Assembly (NCBI GenBank): GCA_041671545.1 | Contig: JBAZBI010000013.1 | Span: 1-64,000, forward strand | Source of the DNA: UBA1563 sp041671545 | Lineage (GTDB): Bacteria; Bacteroidota; Ignavibacteria; Ignavibacteriales; Ignavibacteriaceae | DNA: 64,000 nt | Direction: 5' to 3' | Shown: in pieces, positions 36,041 to 45,188 of the stretch | How the letters are laid out: every line of letters begins with the position of its first letter | How positions within the stretch are numbered: the stretch's first letter is position 1 | Translations under genes and position numbers: made by a program | Notes under the pieces: model-generated | Databases searched by the model: none | The model's input: the letters and a program-made list of their open reading frames with translations, nothing else | What the model was told of the DNA's origin: nothing

Positions 36041-38135
36041 CGGTTCTCTGATTGTTTTTTTGCTTTGCCAAAGCGGTGCAGCTCAAATCCCAATTAATGG
36101 TTTTTGTAAATATTCGGTTTTCCCTGTTAAAGGAAAATACACGAGGTTATTTGCGCTTAACTTCAACCAAGACTCCTATTCCGATTTATTACTTACCGGC
36201 GAAGAGAAAAGCCATTTTGCCAATATTGCCGGAAAAGGAACCGATAATTTTTCAGAATCTTTTTCTTCATCTTTTTCTCCGGAGATTTCCAATTTTATTA
36301 CTTATCTCGATAAGTATGACAAAATTCCCAAATATGCGTTCGTATCGCGCAAGCAAAAAAAAGTGGGTTGGTTAAACGTTTCTACATCGGGAAGTATCTC
36401 TGTAGCGCGACAGATTTTATTCACTTCTTTTCCCGATGTGATAAATCAGGCTGATTTTAATGACGACGGTAAAAACGAACTGCTCATCTCGGGCGCTGCA
36501 TTTGATGGAATTTCGATTTTGAATAATCGTAATGCAAAAATTGAAGAAAAGAAAATGCAAACCGGTACGGCTTTTTCTCAATCAGTTGCAGTAGATTTAA
36601 ACAACGATTCCTACCCCGATATTGCAGCGTTTAATCTCAACAACAATTCTCTTCAGTTTTTTTACAATAATAGTAGAAGCGAATTCAGGTTAGTACGAAC
36701 TATCGAATTGCAAAATCCAATTTTTTCATTGCAGGCGTTTGATTTTAATAGCGATTCTTATCCCGATCTTTTCTGCATTTGTGGGAATGAATTAAAAGTG
36801 ATCTATGGAGATTCAGTTTCCGGCTACAACAGAACAGAGAATATTCGAACAAATTTAAAACCAGACAAATTTATCTGGGGCGATTTTAACAAAGATGGAA
36901 AATTCGACATCGCTTATTTATCTACCGGTAACGGATTACAATCTTCACAAGTCTCGGTATTATTCCAAAAGAGCGACGGATCGTTTTATCCCGAAATAAC
37001 TTACCTAGAGAAGAAAGGACTGAACGATCTCATTCCTTTCTATACTAAATTTGTTTACGGTTTTGCATCGATCTCTTCTGATGGAAATATTTATTTCGTC
37101 TCAAATCTTTCATCCTTTGGTGAAGCCACTGATATGGTCTTTGGGAACACCCCTTCTTCTCTTTCACTTTTTGATATTGGAAAAGATGGGATCAGCGACC
37201 TTTGTCTTTATAATTCGGAGAAAGGGTTTTGTACTTTTGTACTCCGGGGAAAAGACGGACTTCCATCAACATTGTTTTCACAAAAGGTCAATGGGACATA
37301 TTCGTTGATGTTGATTGATGATATTGATAAATCGCATAAGGGAATTTATTTCTACAATGTGGATGAAAGGGCAATCGAATATTTGTTGATCGACTTTAAT
37401 ACATTCAAAGTTAAACGAGATTTCTTATATGTAGATAGCGGGATAAAAGATTGCCGATTAATGAAAAGCGCTTCCGGAACCAGAGCTAATATTGTGGTTG
37501 TGCATTCAGCAGATGACAAACTCTTCTATTCTTCATTTACTTATAAGAACTTTCGTTACTCGCTTGCAACCGCTTCGCTTAGAACCGGAAAACTTCTTGA
37601 TGCGAAGATCGATGCAAAAGGGGATATTTATTACTGGACGAAGGGGAACGGTAAAGCTGATCTGGTTTATGCCTCTTTTAAAAATCCCGTTTTTATAAAA
37701 ACGATTCACTCCGTTGAATATGATTCACTCTTTCAATCAAAAAATTATCTAGAGGACATTTATAGCACCGGAGAAGAATTTATTTTTACAGCGATTTCCA
37801 ACAATCAATCAAATTATTTTTTTGTCGGGAACAGCAAATTTCAAAAAGTTTTAAAAAAACCGTCTATCACAAAGACATTTTTGTCAACTGATGCCCAAAT
37901 AGATTATTTCGGAAAATATTCTGGTGACGGTTCAAAACGATTCTTTCTTTATTCTTCAAATACCGGGAGTTTTCTTTCTGCAGGAGTGAACAAGCATACC
38001 GGTTTGTTCGGCATTCAGAACTTGACTGAAGTTGACGGTGTTGGCAATTTTTCCGTGGATAAGTTCAGCGCCAACAATTGGTATTTACTTTATGCAAACA
38101 CAAATGAAAATTGCGTGAGTCTGAAAAAATTATGA
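36018..38135 (+). CDS. FG-GAP/VCBS-repeat exported protein
   Basis: The protein of about 705 residues has a signal peptide (hydrophobic SLIVFLLCQSGAAQ) and at least six Asp-rich blades: NFNQDSYSDLLL, DFNDDGKNELLIS, DLNNDSYPDIAAF, DFNSDSYPDLFCI, DFNKDGKFDIAYL and DIGKDGISDLCLY. These are calcium-binding FG-GAP loops of an integrin-like propeller. TTG at 36018 is chosen as it gives a normal signal peptide; ATG 35970 upstream would place about 16 extra charged residues in front. No T9SS tail is visible. Its stop overlaps the next start (ATGA). Confidence 0.78.
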   Translation: MLKKKVINGSLIVFLLCQSGAAQIPINGFCKYSVFPVKGKYTRLFALNFNQDSYSDLLLTGEEKSHFANIAGKGTDNFSESFSSSFSPEISNFITYLDKYDKIPKYAFVSRKQKKVGWLNVSTSGSISVARQILFTSFPDVINQADFNDDGKNELLISGAAFDGISILNNRNAKIEEKKMQTGTAFSQSVAVDLNNDSYPDIAAFNLNNNSLQFFYNNSRSEFRLVRTIELQNPIFSLQAFDFNSDSYPDLFCICGNELKVIYGDSVSGYNRTENIRTNLKPDKFIWGDFNKDGKFDIAYLSTGNGLQSSQVSVLFQKSDGSFYPEITYLEKKGLNDLIPFYTKFVYGFASISSDGNIYFVSNLSSFGEATDMVFGNTPSSLSLFDIGKDGISDLCLYNSEKGFCTFVLRGKDGLPSTLFSQKVNGTYSLMLIDDIDKSHKGIYFYNVDERAIEYLLIDFNTFKVKRDFLYVDSGIKDCRLMKSASGTRANIVVVHSADDKLFYSSFTYKNFRYSLATASLRTGKLLDAKIDAKGDIYYWTKGNGKADLVYASFKNPVFIKTIHSVEYDSLFQSKNYLEDIYSTGEEFIFTAISNNQSNYFFVGNSKFQKVLKKPSITKTFLSTDAQIDYFGKYSGDGSKRFFLYSSNTGSFLSAGVNKHTGLFGIQNLTEVDGVGNFSVDKFSANNWYLLYANTNENCVSLKKL

Positions 38136-39778
38136 AATTTTTTATTGCTACATTAATACTTACAGTCGGACTTTCTGCCCAATCAAGGCTTGATTCGCTT
38201 TACAATGAATACATCGCGCTTCATGAAAAAGAAGTACATACACTTGTAAATGAGATTACTACAAAAGAAAATGTGAAGTGTAATTTTGGAATAGAAAATT
38301 CGGTGAGACTTGGAATTAAATCTTTTTCGCCCGCGCTGCAAAAAATATTAAAGACAATGTTCATCCGTCCGGAGCTTGATACAAGCATTGTTTCACCTTC
38401 GGGATTTTTCCGGATTCATTTTAACAAAGGAACAGACGCTCCGCAATACAATATTAATGAATTGGCAAAAGCATTTGATTCTTCTTATTCATTTGAAGTA
38501 AATTACTTGGGATTTCTTCCGCCGCCAAAAGACCTTGGTAATGGCGGCGATGATAAGTATGATGTTTATATTTATAGAATGAGCCGCGGAATTTACGGCA
38601 ACACAAATTCCGAAGAAGAAATCTCTTCCGGTTCCAAAACTTTTTATTCCTACATCGAAATGGATAACAGTTTTTCCGGCTACCCAACTACGGGAATCCT
38701 TGCCGCAAAAGTAACTGCCGCGCATGAACTGCATCATGCAATTCAAATCGGTAATTATATTTTGCGTGAATCAGCAACCGAAATTTATGACCTCTATTTT
38801 TACGAACTAACTTCTACTTCTATGGAAGAATTCGTTTATGATGAGATAAACGACTACTATTATTACTTTAAGAGCGGCGGTTATTTTAACTTTACAGATA
38901 AAGCTTTTGGCTCTAACGAAGGGTATAATCTCGCTGTCTGGAATATCTTTTTGAAAGATAAATTCAATTTAAATGTTATAAAACGGCAGTGGGAATTAAT
39001 GCGAACTTACCGCGCGCTGGAAGCAATTGATGTAAGTTTAATTGAAAACCAATCTTCTTTTCTTGATTCTTATAACGAATTTGGAGTCTGGACTTTTTAC
39101 ACAAATTACAGAACTGTTCAAGGGAAGTACTTTGAAGAAGCTGAAAATTATCCATTGATTAAACCGGCAATAACTGTGAACTTTAATAAAAACCTAACCC
39201 CCACTGAGATAAACAGTGATGTAACTTCAATCAGTTTTGTCAAAGTTGTTAATTCGCTTAATGAAAAAAAAGATACTCTCTTCTTTGTCCTTTCTACCTT
39301 TGAAATGAAAAGTGGAATCTCCGATTTGAGTAAACAATTTCATTCAACTATAACAATAAGCGATTCTTGGCAAAATAATTTTGCAACACTTCCATTTGGT
39401 TATTATTTATTATTTAGTCCAGATTATCCGGACATTTGGAAATGTTCCTCAATCATTAATTACATCGTTTATTCCCCTGTCAAATCTACAGAAACCGTTT
39501 TTCCTTCCCCGTTTCATTATGAAGATGGTAAATCCATTTATATTCCGCTAAACGGAACTATAGATGATCCGGTGTCTCTGAAAATCTATTCCATTTCTAT
39601 GGACTTGGTTTGCGATATTGAGACAGAACTTACTCCTCATTTGTTAATAGATAAACCTGTTGTCAAATGGAACGGATTGAACAATAAAAACGAAAAATTG
39701 GGTAGCGGCGTTTACTTTTATTTTATTAAATCACAAGAGCGTACAGCTTTGGGAAAATTGGTCATCGTAAATGAGTAG
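38132..39778 (+). CDS. Zinc metalloprotease, MXAN_6640-like, with surface-type C-terminus
   Basis: The 548-residue exported protein has a signal peptide (about 1-16, ending LSAQ) and a zinc-protease core with AAHELHHAIQ (His near 198), followed by a Glu-rich ESATEIYDLYFYELTSTSMEEFVYDE segment that may give the third ligand, as in MXAN_6640-type putative metalloproteases. The end, VSLKIYSI ... GSGVYFYFIKSQERTALGKLVIVN, resembles a FlgD-like or T9SS-type terminal domain but lacks the QNYPNPFNP start. ATG at 38132 overlaps the previous stop; an upstream in-frame start adds only seven residues. It overlaps ccmA by eight bases. Confidence 0.8.
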   Translation: MKFFIATLILTVGLSAQSRLDSLYNEYIALHEKEVHTLVNEITTKENVKCNFGIENSVRLGIKSFSPALQKILKTMFIRPELDTSIVSPSGFFRIHFNKGTDAPQYNINELAKAFDSSYSFEVNYLGFLPPPKDLGNGGDDKYDVYIYRMSRGIYGNTNSEEEISSGSKTFYSYIEMDNSFSGYPTTGILAAKVTAAHELHHAIQIGNYILRESATEIYDLYFYELTSTSMEEFVYDEINDYYYYFKSGGYFNFTDKAFGSNEGYNLAVWNIFLKDKFNLNVIKRQWELMRTYRALEAIDVSLIENQSSFLDSYNEFGVWTFYTNYRTVQGKYFEEAENYPLIKPAITVNFNKNLTPTEINSDVTSISFVKVVNSLNEKKDTLFFVLSTFEMKSGISDLSKQFHSTITISDSWQNNFATLPFGYYLLFSPDYPDIWKCSSIINYIVYSPVKSTETVFPSPFHYEDGKSIYIPLNGTIDDPVSLKIYSISMDLVCDIETELTPHLLIDKPVVKWNGLNNKNEKLGSGVYFYFIKSQERTALGKLVIVNE

Positions 39779-40412
39779 TTTTGAATTACAAGCAGAAAAT
39801 GTTTCAAAAGTTTTTGGAAGAAGACTGATTTTTAAAGACGTCAATTTTTCATGTAAAAACAACGGTATTTACGGAATCTCCGGTCCGAACGGTTCCGGCA
39901 AATCAACTTTTTTGAAGATCATTACCGGGATTATTTCTCCAACCAAAGGGAAGGTAACTCATTATTTCGACGGAAAGATCATCGAATCTGAAGATTTGCA
40001 CAATTATATCGGATTTGTCGCCCCCTATGTGATCTTGTACGACGAATTCACCGCGGTAGAAAATATTCACTTTTTTTCAAAGATAAGAGGCATTAACTTT
40101 ACTCAAGAAAAATTAGATTTTCTCTTTCAACATTTTGGCATATTTGACAGGAAAAACGACCTTGTGAAAGGTTATTCGTCCGGAATGAAACAGCGGTTAA
40201 AATTTATTTTCGCCTTAATTCATTCGCCTAAGATCCTTTTCTTTGATGAACCTACTTCGAATTTAGATAATTCCGGTAAAGAAAAAGTTTACCAAACTGT
40301 AAAAGAAGAATCGCAGAATAATATCGTCATCATAGCTTCAAACGAAGACAGCGATCTGGCGATCTGTTCATCTGTTTTAGAATTACAAGATTACAAAAAA
40401 ACTAATAACTGA
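39771..40412 (+). CDS. ccmA: Haem exporter ATP-binding protein CcmA
   Basis: The 213-residue ABC ATPase has Walker A GPNGSGKST (about 39-47), the signature YSSGMKQRLKF (about 133-143) and Walker B ILFFDEPTSNLD (about 154-165). Position just before ccmB, ccmC, ccmD, ccmE and ccmF identifies it as the ATPase of the CcmABCD complex that releases haem-loaded CcmE during cytochrome c maturation. Its start overlaps the end of the metalloprotease gene. Confidence 0.9.
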   Translation: MSSFELQAENVSKVFGRRLIFKDVNFSCKNNGIYGISGPNGSGKSTFLKIITGIISPTKGKVTHYFDGKIIESEDLHNYIGFVAPYVILYDEFTAVENIHFFSKIRGINFTQEKLDFLFQHFGIFDRKNDLVKGYSSGMKQRLKFIFALIHSPKILFFDEPTSNLDNSGKEKVYQTVKEESQNNIVIIASNEDSDLAICSSVLELQDYKKTNN

Positions 40413-40415
40413 AAA

Positions 40416-40450
40416 CTTCCGCCAAAGGCGGATCAGCTTCTGGCTGAGAG
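40416..40450. repeat. REP-like double-hairpin element between ccmA and ccmB
   Basis: TCCGCC-AAA-GGCGGA (40418-40432) and TCAGC-TTCTG-GCTGA (40433-40447) are adjacent hairpins matching the element at 21510-21551. In the second hairpin a C-to-A change on one side is matched by G-to-T on the other, so pairing is kept. The element's end, GAGAG, lies about seven bases before the ccmB ATG and may serve as its ribosome site. Confidence 0.72.
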
Positions 40451-40456
40451 AACTAA

Positions 40457-41116
40457 ATGTCGTCATACGCATTATTTAAAAAAGATTTAGCATCCGAACT
40501 GCGCACCCGTTACGCAATAAACTCGCTTGTAATGTTTATCGTGGTAACGATCAGCGTAATATTGTTTTCGATCGGAAATGAGAAGATCAGCGATTTTCTT
40601 GCCGGCGGACTATTCTGGGTTGTCATCTTTTTCTCAGCAATGTCCGGTTTATCACGGGCATTTGTTTCGGAAGAAGAAAGAGGAACAACGTTAACGTTGC
40701 AGCTTATCGCTTCGCCAACAACCATTTTCAGCGGAAAATTGTTGTTCAATCTGATCCTTGTTTTTGCGATGAATATTGTTATTGCGCTGCTTTATTCGGC
40801 TTTGTTCGAGGCATTCGTTATTAAAAATTTGCCACTTTTTCTTTATGCTTTTATTCTTGGAAATATCGGTATTGCAATTGCTTCAACGCTCATCGCTTCG
40901 ATAATTGCCAAGGCAAGTTCAAAGGGAACGCTTTACCCGGTTTTATCGTTTCCTATATTACTGCCGTTAATGTTAACGCTGATCGATTTAACAAAGCAGG
41001 CAATGGATACTACAACTTTCAGCAGCAGTTATGTTGAACTTGCAATTCTCGGTTGTTACGATGTGGTAATGATCGCGGCTTCGTTTATGTTGTTTGATTT
41101 TATCTGGAAAGATTAA
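40457..41116 (+). CDS. ccmB: Haem exporter membrane protein CcmB
   Basis: The 219-residue protein has six predicted membrane helices and the family's typical start (ALFKKDLASELRTRYAIN) and FVSEEERGTTLTLQLIASPT loop. It is the permease partner of CcmA in the CcmABCD complex at the inner membrane. The start is 44 bases after ccmA, the space being filled by a palindromic element. Confidence 0.9.
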   Translation: MSSYALFKKDLASELRTRYAINSLVMFIVVTISVILFSIGNEKISDFLAGGLFWVVIFFSAMSGLSRAFVSEEERGTTLTLQLIASPTTIFSGKLLFNLILVFAMNIVIALLYSALFEAFVIKNLPLFLYAFILGNIGIAIASTLIASIIAKASSKGTLYPVLSFPILLPLMLTLIDLTKQAMDTTTFSSSYVELAILGCYDVVMIAASFMLFDFIWKD

Positions 41117-41147
41117 TGTTTATTTCAATCACAAATAAGAAACTGTT

Positions 41148-41846
41148 ATGATTTGGAAGATAGTCCTTTTTCTCCTAATTGCTTTTGTATCAATCGCCGG
41201 AATAACATTCCCCATTGTAGCTAAACCGGAACATTGGTATGAGTTCCCGCTTATTATGGGACTCGGCGAAAACGCCAAAATAATTTTTTTCCACGTCCCA
41301 ACCGCATGGCTAACCGTAATCGCATTTCTCATGTCAACCGTTTACAGCATAAAGTATCTCCGCAACAAAGACCTTGTAGATGATATTAAAGCGCATAGCG
41401 CAGCTCAACTTGGAATGATCTTCTGTATATTGGCAACAATAACCGGCGCGGTATGGGCGAAATTTGCGTGGGGTTCCTACTGGAGCTGGGACCCAAGACA
41501 GACAAGCATTTTCGCTTTGCTTTTAATTTACGGCGCTTTGTTCGCGCTTCGTTCAGCTGTTGAAGTTGAAGAAAAACGCGCCGCGCTCTCGGCGGTTTAT
41601 TCAATTATTGCTTTTGTTACGGTTCCGTTTTTTATTTTTATTATGCCCAGAATTATGAGGGGATTGCATCCCGGTTCCGCCGATGATACAAACGCCGGAA
41701 CGGTAGTTAATTTTAAAATGAATGGAAACATGCTGCTCATCTTTTTCCTTTCGTTACTCGGTTTTACAATTTTATATTATTGGATGTGGTATGTGGGTTA
41801 TAAATCAATGCTTTATAAAGAAAAATTAAATAAACAATATCATTGA
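41148..41846 (+). CDS. ccmC: Haem-trafficking protein CcmC
   Basis: The 232-residue protein has six membrane helices and the tryptophan-rich haem-handling motif WGSYWSWDPRQTS (about 107-119). Family histidines flanking it are present (HVPTAW near 48; a His in RGLHPGS). CcmC loads haem onto CcmE on the outer side of the cytoplasmic membrane. It lies between ccmB and a small ccmD-like gene. Confidence 0.93.
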   Translation: MIWKIVLFLLIAFVSIAGITFPIVAKPEHWYEFPLIMGLGENAKIIFFHVPTAWLTVIAFLMSTVYSIKYLRNKDLVDDIKAHSAAQLGMIFCILATITGAVWAKFAWGSYWSWDPRQTSIFALLLIYGALFALRSAVEVEEKRAALSAVYSIIAFVTVPFFIFIMPRIMRGLHPGSADDTNAGTVVNFKMNGNMLLIFFLSLLGFTILYYWMWYVGYKSMLYKEKLNKQYH

Positions 41847-41851
41847 GGTGA

Positions 41852-42001
41852 ATGTTGGAAGAGTTCCTTTCAAAAAATGCAATTTACATCGTAATGATTA
41901 TCGTCCTTATCGTTTGGGCGGGAGTCTTTGGATTTTTATTTGCGCTAAACAATCGAATTAAACATATAGAAAAAGAAATAGAAGGAGATAAAGGAAAATG
42001 A
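41852..42001 (+). CDS. ccmD: CcmD-family small membrane protein
   Basis: This 49-residue protein has one membrane helix (about 9-31, IYIVMIIVLIVWAGVFGFLF) followed by a charged tail (NRIKHIEKEIEGDKGK). GAGGTGA precedes the ATG, and the stop overlaps the ccmE start as ATGA. Size, topology and position between ccmC and ccmE match CcmD, which links CcmC-CcmE to the ABC complex. Sequence similarity in this family is weak, so the call rests on context. Confidence 0.85.
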   Translation: MLEEFLSKNAIYIVMIIVLIVWAGVFGFLFALNNRIKHIEKEIEGDKGK

Positions 42002-42387
42002 AAAATAAATACATCTTCGGCGGAGTAATTGCCGTCGTTTTTCTGGGAATGATGATTTTCTTATTCACGAAAAGCAATATTCAATACGAAAGCGATTTCG
42101 TAAAAGTAATGTCCAGCGATCGTACGATTAAAGCTACGGGAAGCTGGGTAAAAGAAAAAAGTTATGAGGTTAATAAATCTGAAAGAACTTTTGCTTTTTT
42201 CATGAAAGATGCAACCGGACGCGAGATGAAAGTTATTTATGCAGGAACGATTCCGAATAATTTTGAATCTGCACAAAGCATAGTAGTTACCGGGCAATAT
42301 AAAAACGGAAACTTCCATGCAAAAGATATTTTGACTAAATGTCCTTCAAAATATCAAGACAAACAAAAGGCAGCGGCAAATTCTTAA
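41998..42387 (+). CDS. ccmE: Haem chaperone CcmE, cysteine (CxxxY) variant
   Basis: The 129-residue protein has an N-terminal membrane anchor (about 5-23) and the OB-fold of CcmE (GSWVKEKSYEVN, FFMKDATGREMKVIYAGTIPNNF, VVTGQYKNGNFHAKDILTKCPSKY). In the usual protein haem is bound by His in HxxxY; here the same place holds Cys115 in CPSKY with Tyr119 kept. This CxxxY form is known from archaea and Desulfovibrio and tends to occur without CcmG and CcmH, as here. It overlaps ccmD by four bases and precedes ccmF. Confidence 0.93.
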   Translation: MKNKYIFGGVIAVVFLGMMIFLFTKSNIQYESDFVKVMSSDRTIKATGSWVKEKSYEVNKSERTFAFFMKDATGREMKVIYAGTIPNNFESAQSIVVTGQYKNGNFHAKDILTKCPSKYQDKQKAAANS

Positions 42388-42417
42388 AATTGAATTTAAA
42401 CCCTTAAAGGAGTTCAT

Positions 42418-44823
42418 ATGGCAGGCAGTATATTAATTACCCTTGCGCTTGCATTCAGTATTTTTTCCATGGTGATGTATTTTTTTACTTACCGCGGCGC
42501 TAAAAATACGCTTAACATTGCGCGGATGTCTTATCATGCAATGGCAATGTTTGTAATCATCGCATCCGCATTTCTGATGTATTTGATCATCACGCATCAA
42601 TATCAGTACGAATATGTTTACAGCTACAGTAACGACGATTTACCCTTCGGATTTTTGCTCTCGACTTTTTGGGCTGGTCAGCAGGGAAGTTTTATGTTGT
42701 GGCTTCTCGTTACCGCACTGATCGGAGTTTTTCTTCAATCTTATACCGGAAAAAGAGACGATCTTGAACCGCGTGTAATGATGTTCTTCACGTTATCTAC
42801 AACATTCTTGCTTGCGATGGTTTCTCCTTTGTTGAAAAATCCGTTTGCCTACATTTGGGCTGAACCGATGTTTCTTGAAACCGTGAAAATTAATCCGGCA
42901 TATTTTAACGCTCCGTTCATGCAAAATTTTATGTTCAACGATCCAAACTCGGGACAGAATTTTGTTAAGATGAGCAAAGACCTTTATGCCACTTTACAAG
43001 GCGCCGGAATTTCGGTAAATCAATTTATTATTCACGGAAAAGGATTGAATCCTCTTCTACAAAATTTCTGGATGCAAATCCATCCCCCAATTCTTTTTAC
43101 AGGATTTGCGATGACCACCGTTCCTTTCTCATTTGCAATGGCTGCTCTTTTGAAAAATGATTATAAAGATTGGGTTCGTCAATCATTTCCCTGGATTTTA
43201 GCCGGCTCAGGAATCCTTGGACTCGGAATTATGCTCGGCGGTTATTGGGCATATGGAGTTCTCGGCTGGGGCGGTTACTGGGCTTGGGATCCGGTTGAAA
43301 ACGCAAGTTTAGTTCCCTGGCTTATCAGTCTTGCCGCAATTCATACCATGATCGTGCAGCGCAAAACTCAAGCTAAAGGTGGAATTGGAAAGTTTGTAAA
43401 AACCAATTTATTGCTTTCAATTCTTGCTTACGTGATGGTTCTCTACTCAACGTTTTTAACAAGAAGCGGCGTGCTCGGCGATGCTTCCGTTCATTCGTTT
43501 GTTGATCCGGGCGCAATCGTTTATTTGTTCTTAATTATTTTTGTCGGGACCTTCCTTCTTCTTGGAGTTGGAATGATTATCTACCGATGGAGATATCTCG
43601 AATCTCAAATTGTTGAAGAAGAAAATTTGCTTGCACGAGAGCTGGCTTTGTTCACGGCTACGGTAACATTAGGCGCTTCTGCATTGATCGTTGCCGTTGG
43701 TACTTCCGCACCGATTTTCAAGCAAGCGGTTGAGACAAGATTTTATAACGAGATGCACGTGCCTCTTGCAATTATTATCGGGCTACTAAACGGTTTCAGT
43801 TTCTTACTAAAATGGAGACACTCATCCGGTGAAGATATTTTGAAGAAATCAAAATTCTCTCTAATTGCAACGGGAGTTTTTGCGCTTCTTATAATTCTCT
43901 TCGGAAAAGTTTATGACATCATGATGATCTTGCTTTCTGTTTCCGCGGCGTTTGCATTTTTTGTTAATTCAGAAATCGCTTACAAAATCTTTACCGGAAA
44001 CAAAAAGATGCTCGGCGCTTATATCGCGCATATCGGTTTTTCACTTTTTCTACTTGGAGTTGTCGGCTCAGCGGCTTATTCAAAGCAGTTTGAAGTTGAT
44101 CTAACAAAGGGGAAACCGGTTAAAGTTTTAGGACATACTTTGGAATTTACCGGTTACAATCCGATAGAGAATAATACAAAGTATGAGTTCAACGTTAGTG
44201 TAAAAGATGGTGACGGCGGAGGAGAAGCCAGAGTTATAAAACCTGTTATGTTCATCAGCGCTTTTAATAATAGTCTTATGCGTGAGCCCGATATTCTTGA
44301 AGGCTTTACAAAAGATTTTTATGTAACACCTCTTTCCTATGAAGACGGTTCGAATGCTGAGAATAAACCACAAGGTAATGCCGTTACGTTAATGCCGAAT
44401 GAAAAAACCTCGATAGAGGGTGCCCAATTAACTTACACCGATTTCATCAAACCGGATATGTCCGTTATGATGGGCGGTGGAAATTTTCAAATGGGAGCGA
44501 AACTTACCGTAACTAAAAACGGCAAGACAGAAACCATTGAAGCATTGATGAAAAAAGAAGAACAAGGCGTAACCTTTGTTCCGGTTGAGTTGAAAGATGC
44601 CGACCTTCGAGTTGAATTGACTAAGATCGATCCAACCACAAAAAAAGCTGAATTCATTGTCGGTAAACTTTCAATGCCCGTTATTACAACCAAACCTTCC
44701 GAAGTTCTTGCGGTTAATGCCAGCACGAAACCTTTTATTAGTCTGGTTTGGATTGGTGTTGCGATCGCGGTTATCGGATTCTTCGTTTCCACTCTTAGAA
44801 GATTAAAAGAGTCCTGGGCATAG
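42418..44823 (+). CDS. ccmF: Cytochrome c haem lyase CcmF
   Basis: The 801-residue protein has about 14-15 membrane helices, the haem-handling motif WGGYWAWDPVENASLVPWL (about 284-302) and a large periplasmic domain near the C-terminus (about 555-760) before the last helix. CcmF joins haem to apocytochrome CxxCH motifs. It is longer than the roughly 650-residue proteobacterial form. AAAGGAG precedes the ATG. It is the last gene of the operon that begins with bamD, ending at a strong terminator. A copy of its last 70 or so bases and the terminator recurs at 51943-52056. Confidence 0.93.
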   Translation: MAGSILITLALAFSIFSMVMYFFTYRGAKNTLNIARMSYHAMAMFVIIASAFLMYLIITHQYQYEYVYSYSNDDLPFGFLLSTFWAGQQGSFMLWLLVTALIGVFLQSYTGKRDDLEPRVMMFFTLSTTFLLAMVSPLLKNPFAYIWAEPMFLETVKINPAYFNAPFMQNFMFNDPNSGQNFVKMSKDLYATLQGAGISVNQFIIHGKGLNPLLQNFWMQIHPPILFTGFAMTTVPFSFAMAALLKNDYKDWVRQSFPWILAGSGILGLGIMLGGYWAYGVLGWGGYWAWDPVENASLVPWLISLAAIHTMIVQRKTQAKGGIGKFVKTNLLLSILAYVMVLYSTFLTRSGVLGDASVHSFVDPGAIVYLFLIIFVGTFLLLGVGMIIYRWRYLESQIVEEENLLARELALFTATVTLGASALIVAVGTSAPIFKQAVETRFYNEMHVPLAIIIGLLNGFSFLLKWRHSSGEDILKKSKFSLIATGVFALLIILFGKVYDIMMILLSVSAAFAFFVNSEIAYKIFTGNKKMLGAYIAHIGFSLFLLGVVGSAAYSKQFEVDLTKGKPVKVLGHTLEFTGYNPIENNTKYEFNVSVKDGDGGGEARVIKPVMFISAFNNSLMREPDILEGFTKDFYVTPLSYEDGSNAENKPQGNAVTLMPNEKTSIEGAQLTYTDFIKPDMSVMMGGGNFQMGAKLTVTKNGKTETIEALMKKEEQGVTFVPVELKDADLRVELTKIDPTTKKAEFIVGKLSMPVITTKPSEVLAVNASTKPFISLVWIGVAIAVIGFFVSTLRRLKESWA

Positions 44824-44841
44824 AACTTAGAACGATTTAGT

Positions 44842-44872
44842 AAAAAAGCGGTGATTTATTCACCGCTTTTTT
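44842..44872 (+). terminator. Terminator of the ccm operon
   Basis: AAAAAAGCGGTG (44842-44853) and CACCGCTTTTTT (44861-44872) form a perfect 12-base stem around a 7-base loop, ending in T-rich sequence. It also ends transcripts on the other strand, so it can serve the convergent ferredoxin gene. Confidence 0.92.
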
Positions 44873-44900
44873 GTTTTAAAGGAAATGTATTCTTTGACGA

Positions 44901-45188
44901 TCAACCATGCCCACTATTGAATAGAATTTTAATGGCATTTGTGGGGCATTCTTCTACGCATTCCATACAGCCGTCGCACAATGTTGCATTGACCATAAAC
45001 GGAAAGGTCATCATTTGTTCCGATACTTGCACTTGGTTTGAAGTTCCAGTTAAGGCAAGATAGAATAGAGTATTGCCTTCAATATTATTACCTCTGTGTA
45101 CTCTCATATCAATTGCTTTGGGAAGACAAACGTCCATACATATCCCACAAGAGATACATTCTTTTGCAGTTAACTTAAGTTTGTACAT
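44901..45188 (-). CDS. 2[4Fe-4S] ferredoxin
   Basis: The 95-residue protein carries two cluster motifs, CISCGICMDVCLP (about 11-23) and CDGCMECVEECP (about 71-82), separated by an insert of about 45 residues. It should be a cytosolic or membrane-associated electron carrier. ATG at 45188, preceded by AGGAAAAAG, is clearly the start; a longer reading would begin inside the upstream gene. Its start overlaps the membrane-protein gene by 14 bases, so the two are translationally coupled and probably form a complex. Confidence 0.88.
   Translation of the reverse strand: MYKLKLTAKECISCGICMDVCLPKAIDMRVHRGNNIEGNTLFYLALTGTSNQVQVSEQMMTFPFMVNATLCDGCMECVEECPTNAIKILFNSGHG

Noticed and set aside
36052..36375. 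Plus-strand reading frame starting just after the thioesterase gene
   Set aside because: It is in another frame within the FG-GAP protein, which has a signal peptide and repeated Asp-rich loops in its own frame.
38132..39778. T9SS sorting domain on the metalloprotease
   Set aside because: The end has the GVYFYxI...GKLVIV pattern, but the QNYPNPFNPTT start is missing, so I call it only a surface-type terminal domain.
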